A stretch of DNA of 64,000 nt from Mesostigma viride. Its lineage: Eukaryota > Streptophyta > Mesostigmatophyceae > Mesostigmatales > Mesostigmataceae. Numbering within the stretch: position 1 is the stretch's first letter; every line of letters starts with the position of its first letter. Both the position numbers and the translations under genes were made by a program. The notes beneath the pieces were generated by a model. It was not told the origin of the DNA, did no database searches, and was given only the letters and a program-made list of their open reading frames with translations. The stretch lies in assembly GCA_009746045.1 (NCBI GenBank), contig RPFO01000176.1:66501-130500 (forward strand). The letters run 5' to 3'. Shown piece by piece: positions 32,691 to 43,331 of this stretch.

Positions 32691-32939
32691 TTGCCATGCA
32701 TCCACGATGGCCCAGCCCAATATATGAAGACAGATGAATCTTGGGAATGACCAGGTGTAGCATTCTATCTGCATTCTCCTAGTCGTTTCCCTTGCGCAAA
32801 GTATCGCCCAAACCTTGAGTTTGGTTGTGATAAATGGGTATTAACAGTTGGAGGTATTGAAAATTGTTGGAGTTGATGTTAGCCCGTTCCTTATTGCCCC
32901 TTGCGCTGTCACTTGTAATGCCTTGCTATCTGTCCACAG

Positions 32940-33011
32940 TGCCCTGGCCCAAAACCGGCTGAGCGGCACCATCCCACCCGAGCTGGGTTCTTTGGTCTCC
33001 GTCCAACAGTT
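32940..33011 (+). CDS. LRR exon 7 (72 nt)
   Basis: Acceptor TGTCCACAG, donor GTAAGC. Phase-2 reading ALAQNRLSGTIPPELGSLVS then VQQ. The Asn-x-Leu-Ser-Gly-x-Ile-Pro LRR core is intact. Confidence 0.82.
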
Positions 33012-33369
33012 GTAAGCCTCCTTGAGCATTCCTCTTGTCAGCCCCATGCATCCACGCCAAGCATGCGCGAGCACAGATATCACGACGAGCCTTTTGCTGC
33101 TATGTACTCGTGCTGGATGGGTGACCCACAGTAGCTGAGATTATGGCACTCTGGCATGTCACTTCAGTAACTTGTTTAGCGAGCCAACGCATGTCTCGCA
33201 CCACCAGGCAGCCATTGTTGAGCTGTGCTGACATCATGTGTTGCAATGCAACCTACAAGGCTGAAATTGCTTTGTGGCGTACCATGGGAAATGCTGTGGA
33301 TTATTTAGCTATGGGCCACTGGAGTATCCAACCCTACCATGAGAAACAATTTTGTTACAATATTTTTGT

Positions 33370-34458
33370 GCTATGCTTTATAGTGGAGCCTTAGCCACAC
33401 CATCAAACTCTTTGTACAAATAGTCATAAAGTTGCCTTTGTCGCCATGCTGGGGCCCATATACAACCTTGAGCTTTTCCTGCAGCAGCGAGGGTGGGTGG
33501 GTGCGTGGGTGGGCGGGTGGGTGGGTGGGAGCTGCAAAGAAAAGAGACCTGAGCCATAGTCCCCGGCACCACTCTCAGTACACTTATCACAGCGCCGACG
33601 GACGCGCCGCGCCTGTTGTTGCATTACGGGTCGCTAGGAATTGTCGGCACTACAGCACCACCGTGAGTTGCAAACTCAGGTGACGAATGCAAGAGCTACT
33701 AGTCGGTACAACATTCCGGCACCACATGAGGTCGGTGCAGTACCCAGGTGACGGGTTCTAGAGCTAGCTATGCTACCTACGGCAGGTTGGTCCCCTTTGA
33801 GCCCATATCACATATAACTTTAAAATGAGCAAAAGATCGTCAATTTCACATTCACCCCCGCGGGGTGCGTTCCATCGGGGAGGTATTTTTCAAAACTTTT
33901 CTTCAAGACTTTGTATGGATGGCGCTACAAAAAGCTTTCTCGCAGTTGGGCTGCAGCAGTGCAGCTTCATGGGCAGCGTTTGAAGCAGATTCACCTTCAG
34001 TCACACAACTATGCCAGAGATCCCGCGTTCGATTCTCTAGTAGCACCCCAGGCAGCCATGGAGTGGTGCACAACGGTGTTGGTGGTAGCCACCTGTGTGC
34101 TAGCGTGGCCAAATCTGTGCAGGGAGCTTTTTGCACACTTACAGTTGTTGTCATTGCTTATCTAACTCCAAGTCCTAGCCGTTTGGTATCGTGTTTTTAT
34201 TCCTAGTCAACAGTGTCCGCGCCGCATCAGCAACGGCCGCTGGCAATGTTGCTGCAATTAGGCGTAACGATACGGTGTTGACGATGAGCTACCTGGTGCT
34301 CTTGTCAGATTCTGCATTGACTAGGTGTTTTGTGAGATGTTTCCTGTCCTTTGCGTCGGCGATATTTTCTTTGAGATACGTCACTATTTCTTTCTTGCTG
34401 TGACGCACCTACATAGCTGTTATATACTGCGTTGCTGGCACTCATGATGACTGCTTAA
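33370..34458 (+). repeat. Composite W plus SINE-like repeat, copy 1
   Basis: W-like 33370-33835 (with GGTGGGTGGGTGCG... tract), then the SINE-like part with GCGTTCGATTC B-box-like word at 34025-34035, then a tail (CAACAGTGTC..GCATCAGCAACGGCCGCTGGC). The same order recurs at 62808-63836. E2 is inserted at its right end. Confidence 0.75.
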
Positions 34459-34980
34459 TCGTGGTTCTCTGAACTTAGTTTCTTTATAGTGAGATGGCCG
34501 GAAGGGTAGCCGCTATAGCTAGGTTATAGGGTTCATGTGACATACCTTTTGAGGCGGTGCGTCCTGATCTGGATCGGTAGTGGCCAAAGATTTGGCCAGC
34601 ATTTCCTGGCCAGGTGGCAGGAGCTACGTTGAGATATAAACCTGCCACTATCTGGGTTTCTTTGCTAATGACGTAGTGATAAACTAGATCTAGATTCTTT
34701 CTCTCACGCAATATGTGACCTATGTAATGGCCCCGGCAGCCTTTCTGCCGCCGGCAATTAGAATGCCAATTTGCGTCATTTGTTCAGACGCAAAATTTGC
34801 GTGGCGAAAGAATGCCATCCGGGCCAAGGCCGCGTGAAACGCGAAAAGGACAAAAGAAAACCCACCTAGCTAAGGTCGGCCTCTTTTCTTTTCACAAGGG
34901 CGGCGCCAGCAAGCCAGGGGAAGCGAACCTTTGGTCTGGCTAACCTTTACTGTCGGAGCCATTTTTGGCCCTGAGCAGCA

Positions 34981-36033
34981 ATGCCGAAGGGGCGCAAGGC
35001 TACAGCAAGGCAGGCAGCGCGCGAGGAGGACGGGACGCCCACACCGCGGGCTGCTGCCGCCAGTCACCCGCCAGTCGCCTTCAGCGCCAAAAAGAAGCAG
35101 CTCGCCACTCTGCTCGCCAAGTGCACCAGCCCCGCAGAGGCTGTGGGGGCAGTCAAGCACTGATCTTCGGTGCCGAGGACTGGGTGACGGTCGCCAGGTT
35201 GTGGAGATCGAGCAAGCTGAGGTCTGTCGTGCAGTTGCTTGGCGATCACGTTGACGTTGCCGACGTGTTGGACGCACGTGACCCAAACGGAGCGTTGGTG
35301 GTAAAACTGCCGGCCGTGGCAGATCTCGCGGTGGACGAGGAGGAGGCGCTGCGCCACCAACGACACCTACGCAACGAAAAATGGCCAAGCCGAAAGGCCC
35401 TGCCAGAAATTCGGCAGGTGGGGGGGCTGTCGGAAAGCAAACGAGGGCGAGGTTAGCGACATTCGTTGGGGCACCTCTGGAAGCCGAAAATCAGGACAAC
35501 GAGGAGGACGAGGAGGGGGAGGTCGCAGCCGAGAAATTCATGCAAGGTTTGAAGGCAGCACTGGGAGGAATGGAGGGGGCGGGAAGCCACTTCAAGGCCT
35601 GGAAAGGGTGGCGCTGCCGAGCCGGGCCAAGAGCGTGAAATATCGGATTTCGGAATAGGTGCTGCCGGGAGTGTCGGAGGACGCCAGCGACAATGGGATG
35701 GGAATCCGGTCGTGGGTCATGACAATCAAGCCTGGAAATTGGCGGGACATTGAGAACAGGAAAATTGTCATGAACATTGCATTGACCATGGACACCCTTC
35801 TCATGGAGCTGGGCTCAGCAGCCGGGGAGCTTGTGGGCATGGAGTACCTAATGAGGGTGGTGGCGGCCTTGCTGCAGGTGGAGGGCAAGGAGGGGGGGGT
35901 GGAAGGTGGCACACCTCCTGCCATTGGGGGAGGAGGCTGCCCTGTCAGCCACCCCGGCTGTCAAGGCAGCCCTCCAAACTGCGATCCTCTTGGACAACCC
36001 AGCAAGGCCCAACAAGTAGGGAAATAGAATCCC
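34981..36033 (+). pseudogene. E2 gag-like ORF1, broken
   Basis: The ATG at 34981 opens MPKGRKATARQAAREEDGT. The frame holds the AFSAKKKQLATLLAKC block and stops at a TGA (35161) created by a small insertion after AVGAV. Later pieces match E1 gag: the acidic DNEEDEEGE run, an in-frame TAG replacing Arg before VLPG (35656), DNGMGIRSWVMTIKPGNW and the MDTLLMELGSAAGELVGMEY region. It is colinear with E1 14987-16033. Confidence 0.75.
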
Positions 36034-36369
36034 AGAGGGACCGCTCCCTTTTCCCGCTGCCATACCCACTTAGGCCAGCGTACACCGCATGGCGCAGGGT
36101 GAGATGGGCTGGCCGGCGACAGCGTGCCACGCGCCGCCACCGCGAGTACACACTGCAATGCAAGGTAGTGCGTTGGCTTAATTGGCTGGGGGGGGGGGGC
36201 AGACCCTCCTCCTAACCCTAGAAGGGCGTGCTCTAAGGGGAGGGAGGAGGCCCTTGCGAGGGTCAAGAAGCACTGCACCTGGCACAGTCGCCGCATAGGT
36301 GGCGTTGCGACAGGCCAGGTGCAAGAAGGTGCTGATGCAATACATGCAAAGCAGAATAAATACGAACAA

Positions 36370-39162
36370 CTGCGCGCAGACGCGGTGAGTTTGCCGAAGG
36401 CGGAGGTGGCAGGGAAGGCGCGGCTGCTCGACCTGTTGGCTAAGCAGCCGAGGCTGGCGGGAGATTTATGCCAGCGAAGAGAACTGCATCAAGCCAGCGG
36501 TCGCGGCGAGCGCAAGGTATTGGGATGTGCCCACTGCCCAAGCCCAGCCGGGGCTGCTCCCTGGCTGAATGGGGCAAGCTCATGAGCCGGGCAGCGGGCG
36601 TGGGCATGGTGGCGCTCCGGGAGAGGCGGCCCAAGTGGGTGGATGGCTGTTTTGAAGTTGCCAAGGGGGTGGGTGAGCTACGTTTTATCGTCAACAAGAA
36701 GCGGGGCAACCGGCTGTGGGTGGACCCCCCGAGGCCGATCCTGCTCCCCCACCTGGGCATCCTCGTGGAGGTCTACATCAAGGGCCGGTGCTACAGCGCC
36801 AAGAGCGACCTCGTGTCATACTACTGCTCCATCGAGGTGCCCGAGTGGTGGTGGGACTACCAAGGGCTTGCTGGTGTGTGGTCTACTAGCGTGGGCCTGG
36901 CAGGGCTGAGGCGGAGGGTGTGGCCCGTGCTCAAGGTGCTGGCCATGGGACAGTCCCATGCGGTGGCGCTGGGGGAGGCCATCCATGAGATGGTGCTCTA
37001 CATGAGCGGTGCCCTGGATCCGAGGCGGCAGGTCAACGACCTCTCAAGCGCAGGTGAGCTCACCTTGGTGCGCAACGAGTGTGGCCAGCCGCTGCGCTTG
37101 GTCATCGAGAACAAGGAAGAGCGCGCCGGGGAGCTTCAGATCGACCTAGAAACCCCCCCTGCCCCCATACTGTCCATCACCATTGATGACTTGGTGGCCA
37201 GCAACGGGCGGACCTGCGAGGCGGTGAGCTCATCACGCGCGCTATTGAGGAAGGCTACCTTCCTAACAAGCTTGTGCCGTCTAAGGAGAAGACCAAGATG
37301 GCCAGCCTGGGGGGGGACGAGCTAGAAGCCCTGGGGGTGGTGCACCGGCTGAATGGCGTGCCGAAACCAACGGTCAAGCAGCTCACCCTTGTGATCACTC
37401 ACACTCAAGCTATACTCACTCGTGGCCCAGCTACGGCTGAGGGGCTGGCTGCCATCTTGGGGTGGTGGTTGTGGCTGCAGATGTTAAGCCGCAGCTGCCT
37501 CTCCATCTGGCAGCAGTGTTTCAAATTCATCAGCCTGCAAGGGTGGGGGCAGCGGTCGCAGGCGCTGTGGGCCGGGGTGCGGGAGGAGTTAGAGTGTGCC
37601 CTGGCCATGGCTCCTATGCTAAGGGGTGACCGAAGGGCACTTTTGGCACGTGAGGTTGTCGCGTCTGACGCGTCGACCTACGGGCAAGGTGTCGTCTACG
37701 CTACCATGGAGCCGGGCGATGTGATGGAGCTGGCGCGCGCACTTGAGGTGCGGGGGTACCCGACTTTGCTCATACCGACCGAGGTCGCCTACGCTGGCCC
37801 CAGGCCGCTGAGCGGGCGGGCGCAACAAGCAATCACTAGCCAGCAATGGCGGGTTGGGTCAGGAGTCGTTGGCGGGATCCAGGAATGCACTGTCATCAAC
37901 GAGGAGTTGCGGGCCGCAGTGAAGGGCGTGGAGAGGACTGCGCGCAGCCTGGCAAACGGAGGCAAGCGGGTGGTGAGGTTGGTGGATTCCACCGCAGTAT
38001 TGGGCTGCTTGGCTTAGGGGCGGTCCTCATCCTACAAGCTCAACAAGCAGTGCCGCCGCTTGTGCGCGCTGACCCTCGCCACTGGGAGTCGTTCCCAGTG
38101 GGTGTGGACGCCGAGTGCTCTTCAGCCCGCCGATGGCGTTTCTCGCGGCCAATCCATGGCGACTTTCTTGGCAGGCTGGGTGCGCGACCTGACCGCGGAA
38201 GGCATCCATCCTAAGCCGGGGCCCGCTGCACCTGTTAGCTACCTTCCATTGCTAGAGGGGAAAGTAAAGCCGGCCACCTTGCTAGCCTACCGTCGTGGCC
38301 TTGAATATCTCTTGACTTGGTGGGAGGCTGGCGGCCGGGCGGACAGATCATCGTCACGCGCTGACACCCTGGAAGAGGCATTTTGTGCGTATGTTGCCTG
38401 GGCTCACTTTCGGGAATACAGCCGCCAGACGTGTGTCAATGCCATGATGGGGTTGCAACTTTATTATCCTGGTATGGTGAAGCGGTGGGACTTGGCCCGT
38501 GGCGTCCTGGCTGGGTGGAAAACACTTGTGCCACCCCGTGCCCCTCCTCCCATTCCATGGGAGGCTGCGTTTGCAATCGCCAGCACGATGGTACACACTG
38601 GACTAAAGTTCAGCGCCTTGCGGGCCTGTTGGTGGTCATCGAGTTCCGCCATTACCTGCAAATCTCGGAGGCCCTGAACCTCCGTGTTGGCCATGTGCGC
38701 CTCCCACCTGACGTTCGGCTTGGGCCGGCTCAGAAGGGCACCCTGCTGTTGAAGTCTACCAGGACCTCTAAGGGCAAGACTCAGTCGGTGGTGGTATTAG
38801 ATGGGATGTCTGAAATCATCCTCTGCCACTGCATCGCGGGCAAGCGCGCTTGGGAGCATGTGTTTCCTTTCACCTACACGCACTTAAGGCGCATTTGGCA
38901 GGATGCGAGTCAGGCCTTGGGGGTCGCCCAGATTTTCACCATTCACGGGCTGCGGCACGGGGGTGCCACTCATCATTTCCTTGAGGGTGGCAGCCTGGGG
39001 GACATTCAGGGCCGGGGCCGCTGGCTTAGCAGCTCCATGGTTGCCCATTATGTGGGCTTGCACAGCAGTTTGGAGGTGGAGCTTCCTGAGTTTCTTCTTC
39101 GGGCCATGGCCGCCTGCCCCCCCCGGGCCTGGCGGGCTCTTTTGAAATTGCCCTCCTCCTAG
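36370..39162 (+). pseudogene. E2 pol: RT, RNase H, YR with several lesions
   Basis: RT frame 36468-37325 (ELRFIVNKK, KSDLVSYYCSIEVP, GQSHAVALGEAIHE, SITIDD). A deletion near 37225 shifts the frame. RNase H frame 37274-38017 (VASDAST, VVRLVDSTAVLGCLA) ends in TAG where E1 has AAG. YR starts in 38060-38677 and continues after a small insertion near 38600 in the frame ending at 39162, with HYLQISEALNL (box I Arg replaced by Gln), IHGLRHGGATHHFL, GRGRWLSSS and the catalytic-type Tyr in VAHYVGLH. The lesions differ from those of E1, so each copy keeps parts the other lost. Confidence 0.85.
38201..38224 (+). other. Damaged 2A-like site in E2 pol
   Basis: Encodes GIHPKPGP; the Asn essential in the 2A consensus is Lys. 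Colinear with 18199-18222 in E1. Confidence 0.55.
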
Positions 39163-39234
39163 TTTGGTTGTTCATTTCTATGTTATTATGCTAGGTTCTT
39201 TGCCCCTGGCATGGATTGCCAGAGAGGGATGTAA

Positions 39235-39977
39235 GGGTAAGGCTAGCCTTTGCCAAGCAATAAGTGTTCCCATGAGCATCGGCGGCCGGGATGTGGCCTG
39301 CCTTTTGAATGTGCTCCACTCATTGCTTTAATAAAGAGTCTGGTTAACCTGGAGTCCACGGTTAATAGAATCGTGGTTCTCTGAACATAGTTTCTTTATA
39401 GTGAGATGGAAGGGTAGCCGCTATAGCTAGGTTATAGGGTTCACGTGACATACCTTTTGAGGCCGGTGCGGCCTGATCCGGATCATTGGTGGTCAAAGCT
39501 TTGGCCAGTTTTTCTTGGCCAGGTGGCAGGAGCTACGCTGAGATATGTATAAAACTGCCACTGTTTAGGTTTCTTTTCCAATGACGTAGTGATTAAATAG
39601 ATCTAGATTCTTTCTCTCACACAAAATGTAACCTATGTAATGGCCTCGGCAGCCTTACGTAAGCCGCCGGCAATTAGAACGCCACATTGCGTCATTTGTT
39701 CAGACGCAAAATTTGCGTGGCTGGCCAAAAAAATGCTGTCCGGGCCAAGGCCGTGTGACACGCGAAAACGACAAAATAAGACCCACCTAGCTAAGGTCGG
39801 CCTCTTTTCTTGTCCCGCCCACCCTCCCTGCGTGTTTTGGGGGTAAGGCTAGCCTTTGACAAGCAATGAGTGTTCCCATGAGCATCGGCGGCCGGGAGGT
39901 GGCCTTCCTTTTGTATGTGCTCCACTCATTGTTTTAATCAAAAGTCTGATTACCCTGAAGTTCCACGGTTAATAGAA
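39235..39977 (+). repeat. E2 B1-A2-B2 terminal block
   Basis: B1 ends TTAATAGAA at 39370 and is fused to A2 (TCGTGGTTCTCTGAAC) at 39371; B2 ends TTAATAGAA at 39977. A2 carries the same 3'-half variants as E1 A2 (CACACAAAATGTAACC, GCCGTGTGAC). AATAAAGAG near 39330 is a probable poly(A) signal. Confidence 0.85.
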
Positions 39978-40180
39978 CTTTATTTCCTGAGATTCGATCT
40001 AAGGTTCTGCGCGTACTGTAGCGCATTCTTAGTTGCAGGCCACTCATTCTGGGATGAGGGATTCAACGCAATCCTGTTGCATTTTATTTGTGCGCATTGC
40101 CACAAATTATGGACAGCTATCGCCAGATCAGCGATCCTTACTGCGATTGGCTGGTGTGGAATGTGTTCCATAGTGCATAA
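39978..40180 (+). repeat. Right flank of E2, paralogous to 63840-64000
   Basis: CTTTATTTCCTGAGATTCG..., GCGCGTACTGTAGCGC and CAATCCTGTTGCATTTT match 63837-64000 colinearly. It continues the composite repeat interrupted by E2. Confidence 0.8.
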
Positions 40181-40405
40181 GTAGCGTAATCTTTCTGACT
40201 GCTCGTACCGTGAACCTTGGCCTGCACACCTGTCAGGATGACCTTACCTTTGTTGTCCCATACCCCATCCTTGGCGCTAGGGCTTACATATTTCAGGTCA
40301 ATGCTGTTGTTCTAAGATGAGAATGTCTCAAGCACCAAAAAACAAAATCATCTTCCTCCTTCTGTATTACTACCATCCCTGCCATCCAAGCATGCAGTAC
40401 ATGTA

Positions 40406-41287
40406 CAGTCATTCCCGCGTTAAGTTGCGTTTCTTAAGGTTGCGTTCCCGCGTTAAGTTGCGGCGCCGAAGTTTGGGGGGCGACCGCAACTTAAGCATGG
40501 AGGCCATCGCAACTTAACGCGGTAATGACTCAATTTGTAGGTGTCAGGCCATTTTTGGCCGCGCAGGAGGCCATTTTTTGCCAAGTCCGGACCCGCTACG
40601 TGATTTTAGGCTGCAAAATACGCAAGCCCCACTGGCGTGCAAATTTCCCCGCCTGCTGGCTTAGGTGAAAAGCGCGAATGCAACCTTACAAATTTAGTTT
40701 TGCAGCCTGCGGGCTGCTGTACATAAGAATCCACGACCATGCAGGGTCTGTAATTGAGACGTCTTGCCGGAAATTACCGCCATCATGCCGAATGCACCAC
40801 AGAAGGGCAAAGACAAGGTCATTGAGGCCACAGGCAGTCTCGCTGCCTGTGGCCTCCATGCTGTTATTATTGTTTACATGCAGGCCATTGACAGTAAATG
40901 AAGCTTCCCTCACGACTGTTCCCATGTTTTGTCACAGTCAAACGTGAAGCCGGCTGGCCGGCAATTAAGTAACCCGCCAAAAAGAGAGCCGAAGTCAGAG
41001 GGTTAAAACACACATTTGTGGTATAAAACGCAGGCACTGCGTGGCTGCCCACGGCGTGTTTTGCAGCCCGCCTTTGTCCAAAATATCTGGCCTGGAAAAT
41101 GGACTTTGGCCGGCTTGGACGCTGCGGCTGGATCGGGCTTGACGAGAGCTGTCGAATGCCGTATAGAAGTCCGTCAGAGGAGGAGGTGGTGGGCTGCTAG
41201 CCTAATTCTACCGTTAATTTGCATTCCCGCGTTAAGTTGCGGCGCCAAGTTTTAGGGGGCGATCACAACTTAACCCGGGAATGACTG
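40406..41287. mobile_element. Tc1/mariner (pogo)-like MITE with TA target site
   Basis: Left end CAGTCATTCCCGCGTTAAGT and right end ACTTAACCCGGGAATGACTG are inverted with one mismatch, each followed outward by TA (40404-40405, 41288-41289). CAGT ends and a TA duplication are typical of Tc1/mariner/pogo elements. A second nested TIR pair (40444-40530, ending AACTTAACGCGGTAATGACT) lies at the left, suggesting a shorter element within or beside the larger. No transposase frame. Confidence 0.8.
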
Positions 41288-41289
41288 TA

Positions 41290-42104
41290 TGTAGATGGTT
41301 TTTGGTCGTGCCTAACAGTAGCACTGTGCCAAACAGGGACATGGGCAAGTGAGGCGGCAATAGGAAGTACAACTCGAGGGAAGAGGCCGGCAGGAACAAT
41401 GCCCTCACCCCTCGTCATTACCCTGAGTCTTAACTGAGGGCGGCGTCCATGATGCCTACGCCTGGTGGCCGCGAGGTGGCATGGCCCAGCAGCACAAGTA
41501 TAAAGGTCAGGGCATCTGTGGGCTTCCCTCTAGTGGGCATGCTAGTGTAGGGCTAGAGTTCCACCGGCATCCAGGTCCTTTGCCGAATCTGGAGCATCCA
41601 TCATGGCTATCAGGCACCATGATGGCGCGCCACACCTCCGCCATCAACCATTCTTCCACTTGGCGTGAGCAGAATGTACAGAAGTGGTGCTATTCAGGTC
41701 TCAACAGCAACGTGGCGTTCCGCTATAAGATCCGAAGTGTGCCCGAGGGTTCAGTGGCACTGCCGCTAAAGATGTGGCATGACATCGAGCATGTGGGCTG
41801 CGTCGATGGTTACGCATCGGTGTGGCCACTGAGGCCCTTTGGGCGATGCGAGCGTCTGTCATCCCAGCACATTGAGTTACTGTATAGAGGTAAGACTGGG
41901 GATTATTGGCAGTGAAAATTTGCAAAACTTCTGCATACATATTCTACACGTTCCCCCTGTGAAAAGTTTCCCCTGCGAGATGAACCCTTCAGGTAAATTG
42001 CAATGAATGGGTACTAATCATTGGAGGCATTGAATTGATGTCAACCCATTCCTTGTCACCGCTCGCGTTGTAAATTTGACTGCCTTGCTGCTTACTGCCC
42101 ACAG
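41290..42104. other. LRR intron; no other gene recognised
   Basis: 41320-41480 resembles 24170-24330 (GGGACATGGGCAA, GAGGGAAGAGGCC, CATGATGCCT), so part of the YR-fossil flank is duplicated here. From about 42010 the LRR-exon upstream flank begins (GGTACTAATCATTGGAGGC). Confidence 0.5.
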
Positions 42105-42176
42105 TTTGATGCAATCTAACCAGCTGAGCGGCATCATCCCAAGCGAGCTGGGGTCTTTAAACTCCACGCTAGAGTT
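42105..42176 (+). CDS. LRR exon 8 (72 nt, most diverged)
   Basis: Acceptor CTGCCCACAG, donor GTAAGC. Phase-2 reading LMQSNQLSGIIPSELGSLNS then TLE. Substitutions change GTIP to GIIP and VSVQ to NSTL, but the frame, splice sites and LRR core remain, which is evidence of constraint or recent decay. Confidence 0.78.
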
Positions 42177-43003
42177 GTAAGCCTCCTTGAGTGTTGCTCT
42201 TGTCACCCCCTTGCATGTATGCCAAGTACGCGCGAGCAGAGATCTCACGACAAACCTCCTTTGGCGTGCTGTACTCTGCGGATGCTCCTGTTGGCAGCTG
42301 GAGGCCCGCATGAGCTGGGTTGTGTACCGTTGAGTGGGAATGCCGTGCGGATGCAGTACATCCACTATGTATGAATATCAGGCCTCAGCTGGCTGGCTGG
42401 AAAGGTGCATAGCATTCAGTCCACCCTTTTTGAGAAAACATTGGTTTGTACATCGAACCCCTTGGCGACCACAACAATTGCATCTGCTGGCCGATACACC
42501 GTAGTGGAATCATGCAGAGGGATCACTATATACATGGCTTCTAGGCACGGTATGTACGTCCTTTGGGACCCGCTTGCATTCCATTCCTAGTAGCTCATCC
42601 CTTTGTATGCTAACAGCTGACTCATTTTGTGATATCCGCCCCAGTAAGGCCCTACATTTTGCACTGTGCATCCCCTACTATTATGCAGAAAACTAATCTG
42701 GTCCCTTCACTTATTCACAACCTAGCTGCATGGCCCGATTGCTTTTAGGATTTGAAATCTTGTTATTTTTTTCTCAGCACACTGGTATGAGTTAGATTGC
42801 CACTGGTGGCTAAGACGGCTGCTGGTTGAAAGTCCCGCCGGCTGTAAGGCCCGCCGATTGCACAGATGGCAGGCTTTGAGTACTTACAGATCATCAGGTG
42901 AAGTAAGGGAGATCTGCGGGCTGGCCGTTTGTGGCCGCGCGCTACTATTTTGGGCTATGAAGTAAGCCTGTGGCCAAGGATACCGGGCCTGTAATGGAAT
43001 GTG
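42177..43003. other. LRR intron; no other gene recognised
   Basis: The first 200 bp are the conserved post-exon flank (GCCTCCTTGAGTGTTGCTCTTGTC). The rest has no recognised feature. Confidence 0.5.
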
Positions 43004-43331
43004 TCTGTTAACCATGGAACTCCAGGGTAACCAGACTCTTTATTAAAACAATGAGTGTGCACAGGCCGCTTACAAAAGGCAGGCTAGATCCCGGCCGCCG
43101 ATGCTCATGGGAACACTTTATTGCTTGTTAAAAGGCTAGCCTTATGTACTGTACCCCCGAACATAGGGAGGGTGGGCGGGAAAAGAAAAGAGGCCGACCT
43201 TACATAGCTATGTGGGTTTGCTTTTGTCTTTTTTGCGTGCCACGCTTACTTTGGCCCAAATGGAATTTTTTCGCCACGCGAATTTTACGATCAAATGATG
43301 CAGAATGGCGTTCTAAGTGCCGGTGGCTTAA

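Larger units (their letters stand above)
34459..39977 (+). mobile_element. E2: YR retrotransposon with split direct repeats, degraded
   Basis: 5519 bp, same family and layout as E1: A1 (34459-34892), gag, pol, B1 (39235-39370), A2 (39371 to about 39815), B2 (about 39838-39977). The paralogous unoccupied site at 63832 (GGATTAA joined to CTTCATTTCCTGAG) shows precise insertion between ...GCTTAA and CTTTATTTCC with neither target duplication nor loss, as expected for tyrosine-recombinase integration. Coding parts carry stops and frameshifts, but the YR C-terminus is intact. Confidence 0.92.
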
